Positions 53,776 to 63,646 of a stretch of DNA of 64,000 nucleotides are shown here, piece by piece. The notes below the pieces were generated by a model. It saw only the letters and a program-made list of their open reading frames with translations. It did not search any database and had not been told where the DNA came from. The stretch's first letter is position 1; each line of letters opens with the position of its first letter. A program made the translations under genes and the position numbers. Source of the stretch: Candidatus Gastranaerophilales bacterium (GTDB taxonomy: Bacteria; Cyanobacteriota; Vampirovibrionia; Gastranaerophilales; Gastranaerophilaceae); assembly GCA_944326545.1 (NCBI GenBank), contig CALVEH010000004.1, forward strand, positions 62,001 through 126,000. The letters are read 5' to 3'.

Positions 53776-55390
53776 CAGTGAGAGCAGTGCGCAGACAACA
53801 AATGTTTCTAAAACTCAGAGTTTGCTAAAGGCTGCGTGGATAATAGCTTTTGTAACTATAATCAGTAAGTTGATAGGCTTTTTAAGAGATGTAGTTATTG
53901 CAAATTTCTATGGTGCGGGTATGGTTTCCGACGCTTATTTTTATGCCTATCAAATACCTGCAATATCAATTATTTTGCTTGGTGGTATAGGCGGACCATT
54001 CCACAGTGCGGTCGTTTCCGTTTTTTCAAAACTTATACCAAACCTTGATGAAAAAGCACCCGATAACGTAAACAAGCTGTTTAATACATTTTTGACAAGT
54101 TCGTTTTTAGTATTTTTGGTTTTGGGTGTACTGGTTTTTGTATTTTCTGATGTAATTATGAAAATAATTATCGCAAACGGTTCTCCTGAATTGATAAGAC
54201 TTGCAAGTATTCACTTAAAAATAATGGCACCTGTTTTAACTGTTGGTGGCGTTGTTGGTATTTATTACGGGATTTTGATTGTTTATAAAGAATTTTTAAT
54301 CCCTAATATCTCACCTATTTTGATGAGTGTTGCAATTATTGCAATTATATCTCTTGTTCATAACGATAATTCAGGTGTAGTGCTTGCAGCTGCTACAACT
54401 GTTGGTGCGTTGTGTCAGTTTGTTTATCAACTGCCAAAACTTAAGCAGTTGGGCTTTAAGTTCAAACCAAATCTTGAGGTCTTTAATAACCCTCAGTACA
54501 AAAGTATCCTTGAGCTTTTGTTCCCTGCAATTTTAAGCTCTACAGTCGGACAAGTTTATATTTATGTAGATATGTTTTTTGCTTCGCAATTGCAAGAAGG
54601 TGCTTGGTCAGCAATCGGTTATGCAAACAGGCTGTTCCAGTTCCCTGTAGGGGTTTTGGTTACAGCGTTTTTAGTGCCGTTGTTCCCTATATTTTCAAAA
54701 CTTGTTGGAGAAAAAGACTACGACAATATCAGATATTATTTTAACAAGGGTGTAGGTTTGCTCAATTTTGTTGCTTTTCCAATCCTTGTATTGATTATTT
54801 TGCTTTCTACAAACGCAATTCAGTTGATTTTTCAAAGAGGTGCGTTTAACGAAGTAGCAACGATGATGGTGTCTGAGGCGTTATGTTATTTGTCAATTTC
54901 TATAATCTTTTATGTATTTAGAGATTCTATTACAAGAGTGTTCTATGCGTTTAATGATTCTAGAACACCGTTTCTTGTTGCGTTATCGTCTATAATTATA
55001 AAATTTATTTTGAACTTTTTGTTTGTAAAACATCTTGGTATAGGCGGTATCACACTTTCAACTTCTTTTGTAACGTTGATAAACGGTTTTTGGTTAGGGC
55101 TTTTAATCAAGAAAAAAATGAATATGGATTACGGTATTTATTTTAAAAACCTCTTTAAAATGGCAGTAATCTCAATAGCTACATATTACGTATGTTTGGG
55201 CGCATACAAATTGTGGGATAAATACTTTGAACCTACACAGTTCTTGTTAATCGTAAAAATTATTTTGATAACACTTTTATGCGGAATTGTTTACAGTATT
55301 TTTGCTGCGATAGTAAGAATCCCATACGTGTTTGAATTATACGGAAGACTAAAAGGTAAGTTGATGAAATTGTCCGATAAAAATTTGTAA
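53768..55390 (+). CDS. murJ: Lipid II flippase MurJ
   Basis: Flips lipid II to the outer face for peptidoglycan synthesis. The 540-residue product has about 14 hydrophobic segments, SKLIGFLRDVVIANFYGAG near the N-terminus, and FVVRDS-like segment YVFRDSITRVFYAFNDSRTP. It overlaps the spoIID end by 8 bases. Its last six codons and stop (from TTG 55370) are repeat copy C sequence, so the C-terminal LSDKNL comes from the element. Confidence 0.93.
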   Translation: MNNSESSAQTTNVSKTQSLLKAAWIIAFVTIISKLIGFLRDVVIANFYGAGMVSDAYFYAYQIPAISIILLGGIGGPFHSAVVSVFSKLIPNLDEKAPDNVNKLFNTFLTSSFLVFLVLGVLVFVFSDVIMKIIIANGSPELIRLASIHLKIMAPVLTVGGVVGIYYGILIVYKEFLIPNISPILMSVAIIAIISLVHNDNSGVVLAAATTVGALCQFVYQLPKLKQLGFKFKPNLEVFNNPQYKSILELLFPAILSSTVGQVYIYVDMFFASQLQEGAWSAIGYANRLFQFPVGVLVTAFLVPLFPIFSKLVGEKDYDNIRYYFNKGVGLLNFVAFPILVLIILLSTNAIQLIFQRGAFNEVATMMVSEALCYLSISIIFYVFRDSITRVFYAFNDSRTPFLVALSSIIIKFILNFLFVKHLGIGGITLSTSFVTLINGFWLGLLIKKKMNMDYGIYFKNLFKMAVISIATYYVCLGAYKLWDKYFEPTQFLLIVKIILITLLCGIVYSIFAAIVRIPYVFELYGRLKGKLMKLSDKNL

Positions 55391-55488
55391 AAAGGGGTAA
55401 AGTTACGTGAATGCATTTTTTGAGGACTTATAGAAAAGGTGAGCAGGTGACGGCTCGAAGGCTCGAGTCGGCACTGCGACACTAGATT
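55370..55488 (+). repeat. Intergenic repeat family, copy C
   Basis: 119 bases from TTGTCCGA to CGACACTAGATT, as in copy B. The first 21 bases encode the last six murJ residues and stop. Hairpin 1 is degenerate. Hairpin 3 has GCAG (55443-55446) with CTGC (55474-55477), around CTCGA and TCGAG. The sua5-like gene's AAAGGA site follows immediately, 16 bases before its ATG. Confidence 0.8.
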
Positions 55489-55503
55489 TTAAAGGATAAA
55501 TTT

Positions 55504-56100
55504 ATGGATATTTTTAGTGACGCTATATATGTAAAAAAATTGAACGAAAAACTTAAACAAGGCGGAGTAATATCGTTTGTTACAGATACCGTTTGGGGTG
55601 TCGGATGCTTGCCTGATAGTGAAAAAGGCGTGGAAAATATCTATGAACTCAAAAATCGTGATCGTTCAAAACCCCTTATTTTAATGTCCGATAAAGTAGA
55701 AAATCTTTTGCCCTATGTCAAAGATATTCCGCCGCACGCACATGAGCTTATGGAAAAACATTTTCCGGGAGCTTTGACTTTGATATTCGAAAAATCAGAC
55801 AAAACACCTGATTATGTTACATCGTTCAAAAATACCGTAGGCATCCGTGTTCCTAACAATCCGTTTTTTAAAAGCCTTTGTGAGGTAATTGACGGGCATG
55901 TTTTGGCTACTACAAGTGCTAACCTCTCAGGTCAAGAAGCTGCTGCGAGCTATGAAGAAGCAGTTGCGAATGTTAGTGAACATGTAGAATATGTGTTTGA
56001 AGATTACGGATTTAAAGCTCAGGGGCTTGCTTCTACCGTGGCGCTTGCTGTTAACGATGAGATAAAAGTGCTTCGTCAGGGCGAAGTTGTAATTGAGTAG
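55504..56100 (+). CDS. L-threonylcarbamoyladenylate synthase (Sua5/TsaC family)
   Basis: Makes the threonylcarbamoyl-AMP used for t6A at position 37 of ANN-reading tRNAs. The 198-residue product has GGVISFVTDTVWGVGCLP, KNRDRSKPLILM, FPGALTLIFEKS and ATTSANLSGQEAA. The length fits the short TsaC/YrdC class. AAAGGA lies 8 bases before the ATG and repeat copy C lies directly upstream. Confidence 0.92.
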   Translation: MDIFSDAIYVKKLNEKLKQGGVISFVTDTVWGVGCLPDSEKGVENIYELKNRDRSKPLILMSDKVENLLPYVKDIPPHAHELMEKHFPGALTLIFEKSDKTPDYVTSFKNTVGIRVPNNPFFKSLCEVIDGHVLATTSANLSGQEAAASYEEAVANVSEHVEYVFEDYGFKAQGLASTVALAVNDEIKVLRQGEVVIE

Positions 56101-56186
56101 TTTGTTTGTCTCTTTACACTATATAAATGATACTTTATTATTAATTATTGTTTTTTGTTATTTAATAATCACTATGGAGTTTTTTT

Positions 56187-57512
56187 GTGGAAAAGTTAAA
56201 AGATTTTTTTGTAAAGAATAAACATTTAGTTTTTATAATAATGTTTTTGTTTTTTATTTTTACAATAGTTGGTGGAGTTATAAAATCAGGTAATGTCATT
56301 GTACGTACGGGCAAAGATGTTCACATATACAAGGGTATGTCAACAGGTTTAAGGGCATACAAAATCAAATCTTTAAAAATGGCTGATGGCAATACTATTT
56401 TTGTAGTTATCGGTATAAAAAATTATTTAACAAGAAATTTGTGGCGCACTGTATACAAAATTAACGCGTATATATACGATACAAAAAAGCATACTTTTAA
56501 AAAGATAAAGTTTAAATATGCATCATTAGAGCTTCCTTCTGCAATTAACTCGGAAAATAAGTTTATTTATCCTGCGTACAAAACACTGTTTGATGATGAA
56601 ACTATTCATGTTTATGATATAAAAAATCAAAAATTGAACAGGACTGAACTTTGTAATTTTAGCAAAAAATGTAATTTAAAACCAAATAATCTGAATTTTA
56701 TCAAACAAATTGCGCCTGATACGGCTCTTGTAATGTCGCAAAATAATAAATTGTCTGGTAATCCGTACAATGTTCATGAACTAAAAAACAAAGAAAATAT
56801 GTATTTCTTTGATTTAAAGAAACTGACATTTAAAAAACTCCCTGATTTTGCAATACCATTAAAATATTATCCTCAAGAAAACGATATTTTAACTTTGAAA
56901 AACGGGAATTTTTTAATATTGGGGCGTGGTTTTGGTAAAAGCAAAATGCTTTATGACCATATAGAAATTTATGATGCTAAACAAAACAAATTTATTGCTG
57001 AAAAAAATACAAAATTTATTGAAGATAATATTTTTACAATAGATTTAGAAAACGGCAATATACTTTTCATTAACACTGACTCAAGTTTTTATTTTAATGT
57101 TGAAAAAAATAAATTTGAAAAAACCGATAGTTATGAATCGGGTAAAAATAAAATAGCAATATATCAACTTAAAAACAAATTAAAAGAAACCTTTAATATC
57201 TATCTTTATCCGGAACAAACCAAAAGGGTTAAATATATAAAAATAGCACCTCAAAAATATTTGATTACTTGCGGTGATGTTTATATGGATTTTCCGTACA
57301 AGAAAAACCCTAACGGTGTTTGTAAAAAATCATTAATATATGATTATCGGACAAATACTATTAAACAAGGACCAAACTTTGTGTATAAACATTATCAAAC
57401 AGCAATCACACCTCTTGGTGAAAATACATACGCAATAGGCGGTATAATTAATCCTAGTGGAGATTATTATTATCCGACAAATAAAAATTTACAGATAATT
57501 ACGGTCAAATAA
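56187..57512 (+). CDS. Membrane-anchored protein with beta-propeller-like repeats
   Basis: Unknown 441-residue protein. GTG start with GGAG 8 bases upstream. One hydrophobic helix (about 14-34) is followed by a periplasmic region with short segments such as LKNGNFLILGRG and LENGNILFINTD, then PLGENTYAIGG, resembling Kelch or beta-propeller blades. The next gene follows after 12 bases. Probable envelope protein. Confidence 0.72.
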   Translation: MEKLKDFFVKNKHLVFIIMFLFFIFTIVGGVIKSGNVIVRTGKDVHIYKGMSTGLRAYKIKSLKMADGNTIFVVIGIKNYLTRNLWRTVYKINAYIYDTKKHTFKKIKFKYASLELPSAINSENKFIYPAYKTLFDDETIHVYDIKNQKLNRTELCNFSKKCNLKPNNLNFIKQIAPDTALVMSQNNKLSGNPYNVHELKNKENMYFFDLKKLTFKKLPDFAIPLKYYPQENDILTLKNGNFLILGRGFGKSKMLYDHIEIYDAKQNKFIAEKNTKFIEDNIFTIDLENGNILFINTDSSFYFNVEKNKFEKTDSYESGKNKIAIYQLKNKLKETFNIYLYPEQTKRVKYIKIAPQKYLITCGDVYMDFPYKKNPNGVCKKSLIYDYRTNTIKQGPNFVYKHYQTAITPLGENTYAIGGIINPSGDYYYPTNKNLQIITVK

Positions 57513-57524
57513 CAGGAGAAGACC

Positions 57525-58463
57525 ATGAGTAAAGAGCTTTTTATATATCATATAGAGCAGGTGTTTTTTTATGTTGGTATAATTGCTCTCATTGCAGTGC
57601 CTGTATTAGCTTTAATTGTGGCTTGGCTTTTTAAGAAAAATAAAAAAGTAAGGAGTATCTTATGCTTGATTTTTATACTTCCGTTTATGCTGTCATTTTT
57701 TATTGCGTTACCTAATTATATTGCATTGTATCTTTTTGACAATAATGTAGAAGAACACCCGCTGCTTTGGAATTTTGCTGAGAAAATAGCTGTATTTCCG
57801 TTTGAATTAAAATCCGAAATTATTTATATACCTGCATTCCAAGCTAAAATGGCACTTAATCCTTATTTATATTCATCCCACAATAACAGTGAACAAAAAG
57901 ATTTGATTGATAAAACGTTATATTATTTTAACGAGGCATGTTTTTTAACAAAAAAAACTGATGGTTCTGCTTGTGCATATCTTGCTCAGACTTATGCAAT
58001 GCTTGGAAAGTATGACGAGGCTATTTACACTTCAGAATATATGCGAAAAGTTAATTCGGATATGGTGCGTAGTTGGGATTTGGTGCAATATTATATTTTG
58101 AATAAAGACTATGAAGGGGCTTTGGCTGTATTAAAAAAAAGCAAATTTAATAAAGAATATGAAGCTGAAGTATATAGAAATATTGGCAAATATGATGAGG
58201 CTCTTAAAATTTTAAATGCTTGCATTGAACACAATAAACATAATTCATTGGCTTATCGTTATAGAGCATATGTTTATAACGATTTGGGTAAAACAAAACT
58301 TGCAAAAGCTGATTATTACAAAATTTTGGAGAAAACAAAGCCATCAGGTTTGTATAAAGATTATGAAACTTTTATTAAAAATTCCGATCTTGAATATGTT
58401 TATGACCAGATTAGACAAACCGAAGGCTTTAAACCTTTAGGTAGGCACAAAATAATTGATTAA
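57525..58463 (+). CDS. TPR membrane protein
   Basis: Unknown 312-residue protein. Two hydrophobic segments (about 13-37 and 43-69), then TPR-like repeats: YLAQTYAMLGKYDEAIYTSE, YRNIGKYDEALKILNACIE and YRAYVYNDLGKTKLAKADY. Probably a scaffold for protein complexes at the membrane, linked with its upstream neighbour (12 bases). Confidence 0.75.
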   Translation: MSKELFIYHIEQVFFYVGIIALIAVPVLALIVAWLFKKNKKVRSILCLIFILPFMLSFFIALPNYIALYLFDNNVEEHPLLWNFAEKIAVFPFELKSEIIYIPAFQAKMALNPYLYSSHNNSEQKDLIDKTLYYFNEACFLTKKTDGSACAYLAQTYAMLGKYDEAIYTSEYMRKVNSDMVRSWDLVQYYILNKDYEGALAVLKKSKFNKEYEAEVYRNIGKYDEALKILNACIEHNKHNSLAYRYRAYVYNDLGKTKLAKADYYKILEKTKPSGLYKDYETFIKNSDLEYVYDQIRQTEGFKPLGRHKIID

Positions 58464-58517
58464 GCTATGTAACGCTCTGTATTAGTTTGTTTGACCCTGC
58501 TATACCTTTGATTTAAC

Positions 58518-58562
58518 ATGTTCCTAATCTCGCAGAGTAATGCGAGCGAAGAAAGGGAACAT
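58518..58562 (+). promoter_or_regulatory. Possible Shine-Dalgarno sequestering hairpin of metK
   Basis: ATGTTCC (58518-58524) pairs with GGAACAT (58556-58562), which covers the metK ribosome site AGGGAA. An inner hairpin CTCGCA-gagtaa-TGCGAG (58529-58546) is perfect. A promoter (TTGACC 58491, TAACAT 58514) would start inside this left arm, in which case it would not form. Confidence 0.45.
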
Positions 58563-58568
58563 AAAAAA

Positions 58569-59843
58569 ATGACATCAAAAAGATTTCTTTTTACGTCAGA
58601 ATCAGTTACAGAAGGTCACCCTGACAAAGTGTGCGACCAAATTTCTGACGCAATTTTAGATGAATTCCTCACAAAAGACAAAAGCTCAAGAGTTGCTGCA
58701 GAAACTACTGTTACAACAGGTATGGCTCTTGTTTGCGGTGAGATTACATCTGACTGCTACGTGGATATCCCCGCAGTAGTAAGAAATACTATCAAAAATA
58801 TCGGTTATGCCGGTGCAGAAGGCGGCGGTTTTGATTACAAAAACTGTGCCGTTTTAACATCTATTGACGAACAATCTACAGATATTGCAGGCGGTGTAAA
58901 TAAAGCTCTTGAATCAAGAAGTGACAACTCTGACACTTCCTCTTCAGAAACAGAAAACGTTGGTGCAGGTGACCAAGGTATTATGTTCGGTTTTGCTTGT
59001 GACGAAACTCCTGAACTTATGCCATTGCCAATCAGCCTTGCTCACAGATTGGCTTACAGACTTGCTCAAGTTAGAAAAAACGGTTCTTTAGGCTACTTAA
59101 GACCTGACGGTAAATCTCAAGTTACTGTTGAATATGTTGATGGCAGACCTTCAAGAATCGATACAATAGTACTTTCTACACAACACGATCCTGAAATCAA
59201 AGGCGTGTCTGATAACAAAGAAGTACAAGAAATCATCAGACAAGATTTAATTGAAAAAGTTATCAATCCTGTATTTGAAAACGATGCAATTAAACCTGAT
59301 GCTAACACAAAATATTTAATCAACCCTTCAGGAAGATTTGTAATCGGTGGTCCTCAAGGTGACGCTGGTCTTACAGGTAGAAAAATCATCGTAGATACTT
59401 ACGGCGGATATTCTCGTCACGGTGGCGGTGCTTTCTCTGGTAAAGATCCTACAAAAGTTGACCGTTCTGCTGCTTACGCTTCTCGTTATGTTGCTAAAAA
59501 CGTTGTAGCTGCCGGTTTGGCTCAAAAATGTGAGGTTGAACTTGCATACGCTATCGGTGTTGCAGAACCTGTTTCTGTAATGGTTGATACTTTTGGTACA
59601 GGCGTTATTTCTGATGACGAAATTTCAGCTTTGGTTCAAAAGAACTTTGACCTCAGACCTGCTGCAATTATCAAGCAATTTGACTTGAGAGGTTTGCCAG
59701 CTAAAAATGGCGGTAAATTCTATCAATTGCTTGCTGCATACGGACATATGGGTCGTACAGACATCGATGTTCCTTGGGAACATACAGACAAAGCTGCTCA
59801 ATTAAAAGAGCAAGCAGGTTTGAACTGTTGCGGTTGCAAATAA
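58569..59843 (+). CDS. metK: S-adenosylmethionine synthetase
   Basis: Makes S-adenosylmethionine from methionine and ATP. The 424-residue product has [33 protein letters not shown], and [16 protein letters not shown] (phosphate loop). The start is ATG 58569, with AGGGAA 9 bases upstream; an ATG 17 codons earlier is in frame but extends the family N-terminus. The ribosome site may be hidden in a hairpin. Confidence 0.96.
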   Translation: MTSKRFLFTSESVTEGHPDKVCDQISDAILDEFLTKDKSSRVAAETTVTTGMALVCGEITSDCYVDIPAVVRNTIKNIGYAGAEGGGFDYKNCAVLTSIDEQSTDIAGGVNKALESRSDNSDTSSSETENVGAGDQGIMFGFACDETPELMPLPISLAHRLAYRLAQVRKNGSLGYLRPDGKSQVTVEYVDGRPSRIDTIVLSTQHDPEIKGVSDNKEVQEIIRQDLIEKVINPVFENDAIKPDANTKYLINPSGRFVIGGPQGDAGLTGRKIIVDTYGGYSRHGGGAFSGKDPTKVDRSAAYASRYVAKNVVAAGLAQKCEVELAYAIGVAEPVSVMVDTFGTGVISDDEISALVQKNFDLRPAAIIKQFDLRGLPAKNGGKFYQLLAAYGHMGRTDIDVPWEHTDKAAQLKEQAGLNCCGCK

Positions 59844-59856
59844 GATAAATTCTATA

Positions 59857-59897
59857 GAAAAAACAGGCTGATTGTAAAAAATCGGTCTGTTTTTTTA
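59857..59897 (+). terminator. Terminator after metK
   Basis: Stem AAAACAG-g-CTGATT with AATCGG-t-CTGTTTT (one mismatch and one wobble), loop of A and G, followed by seven T residues. Confidence 0.85.
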
Positions 59898-59992
59898 ATT
59901 TATTGATTAAAAATTTATTATTTTGGGCTATTTTTTGGTATTTTCTGCAAAAAATGATAGAATATTAAAAAATACTACATTTGGGAGTAAAA

Positions 59993-61729
59993 ATGAGCGG
60001 TACTGAAACTCAACAAAAAACTGATAAATTAACTGGGGCGCAAATATTTCTGGAATGTTTAAGAAAAGAAGGTGTTAAAGAAATATTCGGTTACCCCGGG
60101 GGTGTAATTTTAACTATATACGAAGCTTTATATAACTGCGATTTTATAAAACACTATCTTGTAAGACACGAGCAAGCAGCTGTTCATGCTGCTGAAGGTT
60201 ATTCTCGTATTACGGGTAAGCCTGGTGTTGCTTTGGTTACTTCAGGTCCTGGTGCAACAAATTGTATTACAGGTATTGCAAACGCCTATTATGATGGCTA
60301 TCCGTTAGTTGTTTTTACAGGTCAGGTTGGTAGTAGTCAAATAGGCAATGATGCGTTTCAGGAAGCTGATATTATCGGTATTACTCGTTCTTGCTGTAAA
60401 CATAATTATCTTGTTAAAGATGTAAAAGATTTACCGAGAATAATAAAAGAAGCCTTTCATATCGCTACTACAGGCAAACCCGGTCCGGTTGTTGTGGATA
60501 TGCCAAAAGATATTTTAAGTGCATCTTGCGAATTTGTGTGGCCTGAAACGGTTAAATTACCCGGGTATAATCCAAATTATAACGGACACCCTAAGCAAAT
60601 TTCAAAAGCTCTTGAGCTGCTTTGCGAGGCAGAAAGACCTGTTATTATTGCGGGTGGTGGTATAGTTGCCTCTGAAGCTATGGAAGAATTAAAACAGCTT
60701 GCAGACAAGTTGCATGTTCCTGTTACAAATACTCTTATGGCAAAGGGCGTTTATCCTGAAACTGATGAAAAATCATTGGGTATGCTTGGAATGCACGGAA
60801 ACTTTTGGGCAAACCATGCTGTGACAAACTGTGATGTATTGTTCGCTGTTGGTACACGTTTTAATGACAGAATTACCGGTTGTTTAAAACGTTTTGCTAG
60901 AGATGCGCAAATCATTCATGTTGATATAGACCCTTGTTCTATCAACAAAAATGTTAAAGTCGATATCCCGATTATCGGTGACGCCAAAAATGTTCTAAGA
61001 GCTATGCTTGATGAGTTTAACAACAATAATTATGAAATTCACCATGAAGTTAAACAATCTTGGCTTGAACAAATTAACGAGTGGCGAAACAAACGCCCTA
61101 AAATTGAACATAACAGCGAAAAATTGAGTGCTATTACAGTTATTCAAAAGCTTTATGAATATACAAAAGACATGGACCCTGTAATTACAACGGAAGTAGG
61201 TCAACATCAGATGTGGGCTGCTCAGTTGTGGAAATGTGACAAACCAAGAAGATTTGTTACTTCAGGCGGTTTGGGCACAATGGGTTTTGGCTTCCCTGCT
61301 GCTATGGGTATTGCGGTTGCTGATAAAGACAGACTTGTTATCAACATCGCAGGGGATGGCAGTATTCAAATGAATATCCAAGAACTTGCAACTTGTGTTG
61401 AATATCAAATACCTGTTATAAACGTAATTATCAATAACGGTTATTTGGGTATGGTTCGTCAATGGCAAGAAAAGCTTTATCATCAGCATTATTCGGAAAC
61501 TAAAATTTCCGGCCCTGACTTTGTAAAAGTAGCAGAGGCTTATGGAGCCAGAGGCTTTAGAATTACGAAAGAAGAGGATATTATCCCTGTTATTCAACAG
61601 GCTATTGAATGCAGACAACCTGTATTTATCGATGTTGTTGTTGATGAGTATGAAATGGTTTATCCTTGGGTATTAGCCGGTAATCCTATCAATAAGGTTT
61701 TACTGTCCAATAATTGTCCTATAAATTAG
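59993..61729 (+). CDS. ilvB: Acetolactate synthase large subunit
   Basis: ThDP enzyme for branched-chain amino acids (578 residues). The catalytic Glu is in VRHEQAAVHAAEGY (Glu60). IAGDGSIQMN begins the ThDP-binding motif (GDGS...NN). The start is ATG 59993, with GGGAG 5 bases upstream. ilvN follows: its start codon lies 17 bases downstream of the ilvB stop. Confidence 0.94.
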   Translation: MSGTETQQKTDKLTGAQIFLECLRKEGVKEIFGYPGGVILTIYEALYNCDFIKHYLVRHEQAAVHAAEGYSRITGKPGVALVTSGPGATNCITGIANAYYDGYPLVVFTGQVGSSQIGNDAFQEADIIGITRSCCKHNYLVKDVKDLPRIIKEAFHIATTGKPGPVVVDMPKDILSASCEFVWPETVKLPGYNPNYNGHPKQISKALELLCEAERPVIIAGGGIVASEAMEELKQLADKLHVPVTNTLMAKGVYPETDEKSLGMLGMHGNFWANHAVTNCDVLFAVGTRFNDRITGCLKRFARDAQIIHVDIDPCSINKNVKVDIPIIGDAKNVLRAMLDEFNNNNYEIHHEVKQSWLEQINEWRNKRPKIEHNSEKLSAITVIQKLYEYTKDMDPVITTEVGQHQMWAAQLWKCDKPRRFVTSGGLGTMGFGFPAAMGIAVADKDRLVINIAGDGSIQMNIQELATCVEYQIPVINVIINNGYLGMVRQWQEKLYHQHYSETKISGPDFVKVAEAYGARGFRITKEEDIIPVIQQAIECRQPVFIDVVVDEYEMVYPWVLAGNPINKVLLSNNCPIN

Positions 61730-61746
61730 TCATTAAAGGTTATAAG

Positions 61747-62265
61747 ATGAGCAATAATAATAAAAATCACGTAATTTCCGTTCTTGTTAAAGACGAGGCA
61801 GGTATAGTTTCTCGAGTTAGCGGTTTATTCTCAGGCAGAGGCTACAGCATAGAAAGTATTACTGCTGCACAGACAAGTGAAAAAGGTTATGCAAGAATAA
61901 CTATAGAAACATCAGGCGGTGACGAAAATGTTATCGAACAAATTACAAAACAGTTAAACAGACTTATTCCTGTTTTAAAAGTTGTTGATTTGGGCGATGT
62001 TGAGTCTATTGAGCGTGAGCTTATTTTATGCAAAGTTATTGCTAAGGACGAAGATCGTTCCGAAATTTTAAGAATTGCCGAAATTTTTGGAGCAAAAATT
62101 ATCGATGTAACTCAAAGAACTTATACATTAGAGGCTATAGGTGACGAGCGTCAAATTCGTTCTTTAATTGAGTTGTTAAGACCAATTGGAATTAAAGAGT
62201 TAGTGCGTTCAGGCAAAGTAGGAATTACTCGTTCTAACCAATTCACCAGCACAAAAGCAGAGTAG
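61747..62265 (+). CDS. ilvN: Acetolactate synthase small subunit
   Basis: Regulatory subunit (172 residues) for valine feedback. The N-terminal ACT domain begins HVISVLVKDEAGIVSRVSGLFSGRGYSIESI. The start at 61747 has AAAGG 7 bases upstream; an upstream TTG would overlap ilvB. The C-terminal domain has GAKIIDVTQRTYTLEAIG. Confidence 0.93.
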   Translation: MSNNNKNHVISVLVKDEAGIVSRVSGLFSGRGYSIESITAAQTSEKGYARITIETSGGDENVIEQITKQLNRLIPVLKVVDLGDVESIERELILCKVIAKDEDRSEILRIAEIFGAKIIDVTQRTYTLEAIGDERQIRSLIELLRPIGIKELVRSGKVGITRSNQFTSTKAE

Positions 62266-62269
62266 TATT

Positions 62270-63646
62270 ATGGTTCAAATTGCTTTTATACCAATAGATA
62301 ACAGGCCTGTTTGTTATACGCTGGCTCAGCAAATTGCAGATATAGACGATAATTTGCATTTGTTTTTGCCTGACAGAAATTTGCTTGGTGATTTGACAAA
62401 AACAGCTGATGTTCAAGGCATTTTAGATTGGTTAGAAAATTTGCACGAGGTTGATAAGGTAATAGTTTCGCTTGATACTATTGCTTACGGCGGTTTGGTG
62501 CCTTCAAGAAGATGTGATGACAAGTTTGAACAGATTGTTGAACGATTAGAAAAATTTAAAAAAATTCTAGAAAAAAAGAATGCTCAAGTTTATGCTTTTT
62601 CGAGCATAATGCGTATTTCTAACAACAATTGTAACGAAGAAGAAAAAGAATACTGGAGTTTGTACGGTAAAGAGATTTTTAAGTATTCTTTTGACTATCA
62701 TAAAAACGGACATGCAAAAACCAATGTGCCCTCTGAGATTTTGGACGACTATTTAAAAACAAGAAACAGAAATTTTGAGATAAACAAGTTGTACATAAAA
62801 TGGTCTGAAGAAAACTTTTTTAACACTCTTGTTTTTTCAAAAGATGATTGTGCCGAGTACGGTTTAAATGTTGCTGAGGCAAAGGTTTTAAATATTAATA
62901 TTGCGGCAAATAAACTGAATGCATTGATAAAAACAGGCGCGGATGAAATCCCTCTTACTCTTTTGGCTCGTGCAATCGCAGAGGAGAAAAAACTAAAGAT
63001 AGCTCCTGTTTTCACTCAACCTGATTTTGTTGATAAAATTTCTAAATACGAAGATGTTTCTGTGTATGATTCTGTAAAAGGGCAGATTGAACTCGCAGGG
63101 GCAGAAGTTTCTTCACAAGAAGACGCTGATATAGTTTTGCTTGTGAATAATTTTAAAGACGAGCAGGGTGAACTTGTTATGGGTGTTGATGTTGAAGGGT
63201 TCTCAGGAAATTTGCAAATTCCCCAAAAACCTTATTTTGTTGCGGATATCCTTAACGCTAACGGTGCTGATAACTGTTTTGTAGAAAAATTTTTTGAAAA
63301 TAAAATTGATTGGAACAATTTTTTAGGCTATGGCGGTTGGAACACAACAGGCAACACGCTTGGCAGTGTTATATGTTGTGCATTTGTTAAATATTTGGCA
63401 AAAAATCCAGATATGAATGCATTTAAAAAGGTTCAAGCAGTTCGTTTTCTTGACGATTGGGCTTATCAGGCAAATGTGAGAAAAGTCCTTAAATCTCGAT
63501 TAAAAAGCATAGATATAGACGAGCTTGAAAAGGAAATGAAGCCTTATGAAGGATTTATAGAAGAAAAATTTGATGTAAAATTTCCAAAGATAAAATATTC
63601 TTATCCGTGGAACAGATTTTTTGAAATAGAGGTAGATATATTATGA
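62270..63646 (+). CDS. DUF4127 family protein
   Basis: DUF4127 protein (458 residues) with MVQIAFIPIDNRPVCY at the N-terminus and SLDTIAYGGLVPSRR near residue 67, both typical. The C-terminal AYQANVRKVLKSRLK is conserved. Function not established. ilvN ends 4 bases upstream; the next gene overlaps the stop (ATGA). Confidence 0.85.
   Translation: MVQIAFIPIDNRPVCYTLAQQIADIDDNLHLFLPDRNLLGDLTKTADVQGILDWLENLHEVDKVIVSLDTIAYGGLVPSRRCDDKFEQIVERLEKFKKILEKKNAQVYAFSSIMRISNNNCNEEEKEYWSLYGKEIFKYSFDYHKNGHAKTNVPSEILDDYLKTRNRNFEINKLYIKWSEENFFNTLVFSKDDCAEYGLNVAEAKVLNINIAANKLNALIKTGADEIPLTLLARAIAEEKKLKIAPVFTQPDFVDKISKYEDVSVYDSVKGQIELAGAEVSSQEDADIVLLVNNFKDEQGELVMGVDVEGFSGNLQIPQKPYFVADILNANGADNCFVEKFFENKIDWNNFLGYGGWNTTGNTLGSVICCAFVKYLAKNPDMNAFKKVQAVRFLDDWAYQANVRKVLKSRLKSIDIDELEKEMKPYEGFIEEKFDVKFPKIKYSYPWNRFFEIEVDIL

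Noticed and set aside
58518-58568. metK leader as a known SAM riboswitch
   Set aside because: The conserved cores of SAM-I, SAM-II and SMK boxes are not seen; only a simple hairpin.
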